The notes beneath the pieces were generated by a model. It searched no databases and was not told where the DNA came from. It worked only from the letters and a program-made list of their open reading frames with translations. 5,343 nt of DNA from contig JAIOJO010000261.1 in assembly GCA_019911985.1 (NCBI GenBank), positions 1 through 5,343 on the forward strand, in the 5' to 3' direction. The stretch is from Sulfuricellaceae bacterium. GTDB lineage: Bacteria > Pseudomonadota > Gammaproteobacteria > Burkholderiales > UBA9220. The position numbers were made by a program, and so were the translations under genes. Positions 1 through 5,343 of this stretch are shown piece after piece (position 1 is the stretch's first letter; every line of letters begins with the position of its first letter).

Positions 1-58
1 ATTCCACACAAGCGTCGAGCGACACCGCCCGGCGCCCGCAAAACCCCGTCCCGTAAGG

Positions 59-159
59 GTTGTGTCAAAAGCCGGCGTCTGCGGCGTTGCGCTCCTTGGC
101 CTCGTAGGCTCGCTACGACCGGCGTCGCGCGCCTTGCAGCCACCGGCTTTTGACGCAAC
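59..159. repeat. Long imperfect palindrome, probable dispersed intergenic repeat
   Basis: The outer arms 59-75 and 143-159 are inverted copies of 17 bp with one mismatch (core TCAAAAGCCGG / CCGGCTTTTGA). A second inverted pair, TCGTAG (102-107) and CTACGA (113-118), lies near the centre, and the flanks between them show weaker complementarity. The whole could fold as a long hairpin. It lies just past the 3' end of the minus-strand yciK-like gene, so it could also act in transcription termination, although it has no U-tract. Positions 1-58 and 160-189 show nothing I can assign. The structure resembles intergenic mobile palindromes, but copy number cannot be seen from one window. Confidence 0.6.
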
Positions 160-189
160 GCGATCCCCGTGCGACTTAATCAGAGGCTC

Positions 190-948
190 CTATAGGCTTG
201 TATCCTGTCGCAGATCGAAAATTTCACCGCTGGTGCCATGGCTGTCCCCTCCCATTAGGTAGAGGTAGGCTGGCATCAAGCTCTCGGCCGTAGGTTGGCT
301 GTCTCGCTTTTCGCCGGGATGGGTACGGAGGCGCTGGGGCGATTGTACCGGGCCAGGAATAATCGCGTTAAAGCGTAGGTTAGGTAGATGCTCGGTTTCT
401 TGAGCCCAAATTTTGACCAGACGCTCAATGCCGCACTTGGCTACGGAGAAGGCGCCCCAGTAGGCTGTTGGATTATGTCCGTGATCGTCCGATGTCATGA
501 TCACTGAGGCGTCGGGGGCGACTTTGAGCAGGGGGAGACAGCATTTGGTCAAGGCAAAGGGGGCGCTGAGATTGGCGCGCAGGGTTTTCGTCCATAAGTC
601 CATGGATTCATTTTCCAAAGGGCTTGGACCCTGGAGGTAGGCGGCATTGTGCAGAATCCCGTCCAATCTTCCCAATTGTTCGTAAATCGCCTCGGCCAGC
701 GACTTGAACTCGGTTTCCCCGGCTTTGAGGAAATCCATGGGAAATATAGCAGCCTGCGGGTAGCCGGCGGCTTCGATTTCATCGTAAACCGTTTCCAACT
801 TGGAGGTGGTTCGCCCTAGAAGGATAGTCGTGGCGCCATGGGAGGCAAATGTAAGGGCTGCGGTGCGGCCTATGCCTTGTCCTGCGCCGGTGATAAGAAT
901 AACTTTGTTATCCAGTAAATTGTGAGGTGCTTGGTAACTTTTCATCAA
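190..948 (-). CDS. yciK: YciK-family short-chain dehydrogenase/reductase with altered active site
   Basis: A 252-residue classical SDR-size protein, cytoplasmic, with a Rossmann fold. The cofactor loop TGAGQGIG is at residues 20-27 and an NAA version of the NAG motif is at 101-103. N126 fits the catalytic Asn, and a PG motif follows at 198-199. The opening, the LLGR stretch near 43-46 and the C-terminal MPAYLYLMGGDS resemble E. coli YciK as I recall it, which supports the family call. YciK's physiological substrate is not firmly known to me. Oddly, the SDR Ser position reads TSDDHG (D154/D155 in place of Ser) and the YxxxK motif reads FSVAK (F167, K171), so Ser and Tyr of the triad both appear lost. 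Y163 lies four residues too early. The protein may be non-catalytic or use other chemistry. Two Met codons sit in tandem at the start (946-948 and 943-945) and no strong ribosome binding site is visible, so either may be used. Confidence 0.88.
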   Translation of the reverse strand: MMKSYQAPHNLLDNKVILITGAGQGIGRTAALTFASHGATTILLGRTTSKLETVYDEIEAAGYPQAAIFPMDFLKAGETEFKSLAEAIYEQLGRLDGILHNAAYLQGPSPLENESMDLWTKTLRANLSAPFALTKCCLPLLKVAPDASVIMTSDDHGHNPTAYWGAFSVAKCGIERLVKIWAQETEHLPNLRFNAIIPGPVQSPQRLRTHPGEKRDSQPTAESLMPAYLYLMGGDSHGTSGEIFDLRQDTSL

Positions 949-1081
949 GGTTTAATGGTCATGAAACAGGTTAATAAATCGAATTGTATAGCGCCATTAT
1001 AAAGCTTGAAGGCTTTGGGGCCAGGACAATCGAGGCGAGTTTATGGTATCTTTTTGGGCTTGAGCGACAAGAAGGATAGAT
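949..1081. promoter_or_regulatory. Divergent intergenic region with candidate -10 boxes
   Basis: This gap separates the minus-strand SDR gene from the plus-strand GyrI-like gene and is visibly richer in A+T than its surroundings. On the minus strand a perfect TATAAT is read from 1001 to 996, about 50 bases upstream of the SDR start. On the plus strand TATAAA at 998-1003 overlaps it. I see no convincing -35 box at 16-18 bp for either. Promoters in both directions are expected from the gene layout, but the exact boxes are only candidates. Confidence 0.35.
1072..1076 (+). promoter_or_regulatory. Ribosome binding site deciding a GTG start
   Basis: AAGGA lies five bases before a GTG codon at 1082. 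This supports GTG as the start of the GyrI-like gene. The next residues (KKQWRAFLL) also give the usual positively charged lead into a membrane anchor. Confidence 0.6.
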
Positions 1082-1591
1082 GTGAAAAAACAGTGGCGAG
1101 CCTTTTTATTGGCATTCGTAGTTCCGATTGCTTTAGTTGCCTGGTGGTGGGGCGTATTCAATCCGGTACAGGTAGAAGTGGCGGTGCGCGGCCCCTACCG
1201 TTTTGCCTATCAAGAAGTGACGGGAGATTATACCAATTTGCCGCAGCGTCAACAGAGCGTACTGAGAATTCTAGACAGTCAGAACGTTTTGGCAGGCGCG
1301 TCAGCAATCGAGTTGTATAGCGATCCGAGAGTGGTTGTCGACAAAACTCAACAAAAAGCGCGGGTCGGATATTTAATTCCAGCGAATGCAGCCGTTCACG
1401 ATCCTCTTATGGTTGTCGATATTCCGCAGCGCCGTGTGCTGGTTGCCCATGTTAAGGCGCAGCCTTTAATCGCGCCTGGAAAAGCATATAAGGCGCTGTT
1501 GGATTACCTTAAACAGCGCGATATGAAATTTGTGCTGCCTACGCTGGAAATTTACCAAGACCATGCGTTGAGTGTAGAAATGGATCTATGA
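1082..1591 (+). CDS. Membrane-anchored GyrI-like (AraC effector-binding type) domain protein
   Basis: A 169-residue protein starting at GTG with a good ribosome binding site. Residues about 7-24 form one hydrophobic segment after KKQWR, which fits an N-terminal membrane anchor or uncleaved signal with the rest outside the cytoplasm. The remainder resembles the GyrI-like small-molecule-binding fold: RGPYRFAYQEVTGDY at 36-50, a strand ending in VGYLIP at 95-100, then a second half with DIPQRRVLVAHVKAQ (113-127), the helix KAYKALLDYLKQR (134-146) and LEIYQDHALSVEMDL at the end. Known members bind small ligands or inhibit gyrase, but no ligand can be inferred here. It is followed after one base by the CbiB-like gene, so the two are probably translationally coupled and work at the same membrane. 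Family assignment is by sequence feel, without a profile search. Confidence 0.65.
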   Translation: MKKQWRAFLLAFVVPIALVAWWWGVFNPVQVEVAVRGPYRFAYQEVTGDYTNLPQRQQSVLRILDSQNVLAGASAIELYSDPRVVVDKTQQKARVGYLIPANAAVHDPLMVVDIPQRRVLVAHVKAQPLIAPGKAYKALLDYLKQRDMKFVLPTLEIYQDHALSVEMDL

Positions 1592-1592
1592 G

Positions 1593-2528
1593 ATGAGCCT
1601 GTTTTCCCTAATAGCCGCTTTGCTTTTAGAACAGTTTCGTCCGTTCGAGTACCGCTCCCGCATTAATCGCTTTTTCATCCGCTATGCGAATTACCTGGAA
1701 CACCGGCTCAATGCAGGCGAACACCATCACGGGGCGCTTGCTTGGTGCCTGGCGGTATTGCCGCCTGTTATTTTTCTGGCAGCCCTTGGCTTGACTGTTT
1801 ATCGGCTCAGCCCCTTATTGGCTTGGGTCATGAACGTGGCTGTGCTTTACGTTACCGTGGGATTCAAAAAATTTAGCGAGACGGCGAACGACATTGCCGG
1901 CGCGTTAAAATCCGGCGACTCGGAGAATGCGCGCTCCTTGGTGGGCAAGTGGCTGGGCCGAGCCACGGATGAGTGCAGCGATGGGGAAGTGGCGCGCTTG
2001 TCGATCGAACACGTATTGATGAGCGCTTACCGGCAGTTATTCGGCGTGATTTTTTGGTTCTTATTACTCGGTGCCTTTGGTTGCGGTGCGGCTGGCGCAC
2101 TACTGTATACCTTGGCGTTTACGCTGTATCAGAAGTGGGGCGGGCAAAGCGAGCATGATTTCGGTTCGTTCGGGCGATTTTCCATTGTGGTTTTCGATAT
2201 TTTAGATTGGCTGCCCTTACGCATGACAGCGGTGAGCTTCGCCGTGATGGGCGATTTCGAGGATGCGATATATTGCTGGCGTGGCCAAGCCGCCAACTGG
2301 ACGCAACAAGGCATCGGTATCTTGCTCGCCAGCGGAGCAGGCGCTTTGGGTGTGAAACTCGGCGGGGCGCTGCGTTGCGGGGGTAATGTGGAATTTCGCT
2401 GCGAAATCGGTTTGGGCGATGAGGCGGACGGCGATTACATCGAGAGTGCCTTAGGGCTGATTTGGCGCACCCTGATGATGTGGCTGGTGTTGCTGCTGTT
2501 GTTAACGATGGCGAGCTGGGCCGGTTAA
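1593..2528 (+). CDS. CobD/CbiB-AmpE family integral membrane protein
   Basis: A 311-residue polytopic membrane protein; length matches CbiB (about 320). Hydrophobic segments lie near residues 47-69, 72-90, 150-175, 197-220, 240-258 and 288-308. The opening MSLFSLIAALLLEQ and the stretch FDILDWLPLRMTAVSFAVMG (201-220) are very AmpE-like. ASGAGALGVKLGG (246-258) and the tail resemble CbiB. CbiB joins cobyric acid to aminopropanol phosphate in cobalamin synthesis; AmpE is a membrane protein linked to beta-lactamase regulation. The CbiB helix with ETVAENTVDGI is here IEHVLMSAYRQLFG (138-151), so its conserved acidic and Asn residues are missing. I therefore keep the family name and no gene symbol. 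The gene starts one base after the previous stop and precedes a CobC-like phosphatase, which mildly favours a cobalamin link. Confidence 0.75.
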   Translation: MSLFSLIAALLLEQFRPFEYRSRINRFFIRYANYLEHRLNAGEHHHGALAWCLAVLPPVIFLAALGLTVYRLSPLLAWVMNVAVLYVTVGFKKFSETANDIAGALKSGDSENARSLVGKWLGRATDECSDGEVARLSIEHVLMSAYRQLFGVIFWFLLLGAFGCGAAGALLYTLAFTLYQKWGGQSEHDFGSFGRFSIVVFDILDWLPLRMTAVSFAVMGDFEDAIYCWRGQAANWTQQGIGILLASGAGALGVKLGGALRCGGNVEFRCEIGLGDEADGDYIESALGLIWRTLMMWLVLLLLLTMASWAG

Positions 2529-2552
2529 GCTATTTTCAGCTCACGTATTTTC

Positions 2553-3149
2553 ATGGACTTTATCCAGATCGATCTCATGCGTCACGGCGAACCGCAAGGC
2601 GGGCGCAGATATCGCGGGCAGATCGACGACCCCTTAAGTGAGAAGGGTTGGCAACAGATGCGAGACGCGGTCGGGGATAGGCATCCCTGGCAGCATATCG
2701 TTAGTTCTCCGCTATTGCGCTGTGCCGAATTCGCGCATGAGCTCTCCGAAAGGTGGGATATTCCCTGCAGCGAAGACCATCGCTTCATGGAATTCGCATT
2801 TGGTGAATGGGAAGGTAAAACGACACAGCAATTGACGGTGGACGATCCCGATAGAATCCTGAAATTCCGCCTGGATCCCATACGGTATCGTCCTGCCGGG
2901 GCCGAAGCGCTGGATTCTTTTGCGAGCCGCATCGCCTCCGCGTGGCGGGATGTCCTCGGCTTGCATCAAGGAAAACAGGTCTTGCTTGTTGCCCACGCCG
3001 GTGTAATCCGCGTGATTTTGGCGCAAGTACTGGGGATGCCGTTGCAAAACATGTACCGCATTGAGGTAGGAAACGCGTCCATTTCGCGCGTTCGAGTCGA
3101 GCCGAATGAAATGCTCTCTACCCTCGTTTTTCACGACGGACGACTATAA
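2553..3149 (+). CDS. Histidine phosphatase family protein, CobC-like
   Basis: A 198-residue cytoplasmic member of the branch-2-type small histidine phosphatase/phosphoglycerate mutase superfamily. The phosphohistidine motif is LMRHGEP (R10, H11, G12). SSPLLRCAEFA carries R56, FMEFAFGEWEGKT carries the acid/base E80, and VAHAGVIR carries H148, so the catalytic set is complete. Length and the LMRHGEP and FGEWEG motifs fit alpha-ribazole-phosphate phosphatase (CobC), which dephosphorylates the nucleotide-loop intermediate of cobalamin. Other phosphatases of this superfamily look similar, so the substrate is an inference from the CbiB-like neighbour 24 bases upstream. No strong ribosome binding site precedes the ATG. 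The start was chosen because it gives the usual short lead before the RHG motif. It closes the probable operon that begins at 1082. Confidence 0.85.
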   Translation: MDFIQIDLMRHGEPQGGRRYRGQIDDPLSEKGWQQMRDAVGDRHPWQHIVSSPLLRCAEFAHELSERWDIPCSEDHRFMEFAFGEWEGKTTQQLTVDDPDRILKFRLDPIRYRPAGAEALDSFASRIASAWRDVLGLHQGKQVLLVAHAGVIRVILAQVLGMPLQNMYRIEVGNASISRVRVEPNEMLSTLVFHDGRL

Positions 3150-3185
3150 GCCCTTTCTTTCCTGGAACACCACGGCTGCAAACGG

Positions 3186-3236
3186 TTGTGATATGGCTTT
3201 ATTCCCTTCACAATCGGGCTTGGTATCAATAAAGCC
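3186..3236. promoter_or_regulatory. Two interleaved inverted repeats upstream of hsdM
   Basis: TTGTGA (3186-3191) pairs with TCACAA (3208-3213), and GGCTTTATT (3195-3203) pairs with AATAAAGCC (3228-3236). The two pairs interlock, so both cannot form simple hairpins at once. They lie in the 112-base gap before hsdM. TTGTGA with CACAAT (3209-3214) at 17 bp would make a weak sigma70-like promoter. They could be operator or promoter elements, or chance. A GGAA at 3251-3254 precedes the hsdM ATG by seven bases. Confidence 0.3.
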
Positions 3237-3261
3237 TACAACACCCACACGGAATGACTGC

Positions 3262-5343
<2,082 letters not shown>

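Noticed and set aside
62..262. Short plus-strand open frame over the palindrome
   Set aside because: It spans the repeat and the 3' end of the SDR gene, has no ribosome binding site and shows no recognisable protein signature.

Overview
The window looks like a proteobacterial chromosome, most likely gammaproteobacterial. This rests on a YciK-type short-chain dehydrogenase and an AmpE/CbiB-like membrane protein. I cannot name the genus. The left part (about 190-3149) has mixed codon use. The right part (3262 to the end) is richer in G+C at third codon positions, with a visible break in the intergenic gap near 3150-3261.

Layout. Positions 1-189 hold no gene but contain a long imperfect palindrome (59-159) that looks like a dispersed intergenic repeat. 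On the minus strand, 190-948 encodes a YciK-like SDR in which both the catalytic Ser and the catalytic Tyr appear to be replaced. A divergent intergenic region (949-1081) leads into a compact plus-strand set: a membrane-anchored GyrI-like protein (1082-1591), a CobD/CbiB-AmpE family membrane protein (1593-2528, 1-nt gap) and a histidine phosphatase (2553-3149). The last two recall the CbiB and CobC steps of cobalamin nucleotide-loop assembly, but the CbiB homologue lacks the motif seen in true CbiB, so that role is uncertain.

From 3262 a type I restriction-modification methyltransferase subunit (HsdM) reads to the right edge with no stop, 694 codons. After residue 506 the family-typical HsdM sequence gives way, in the same frame, to a GC-rich hairpin repeat, a full DUF559 (Vsr-like PD-(D/E)xK) endonuclease domain and an inverted copy of the same repeat. 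The inverted repeats are 41 bp long with 39 matches (4815-4855 and 5237-5277) and enclose a 463-bp unit. Two more inverted repeat units follow up to the edge. The DUF559 segment has clearly different codon use from hsdM.

The most interesting object is this unit. It appears to be a small REP/REPIN-like cassette carrying its own nuclease domain, lodged in frame inside a DNA methyltransferase gene without closing the reading frame. Whether hsdM resumes beyond the edge, whether the fused product is made, and whether the cassette is mobile cannot be settled from this window.
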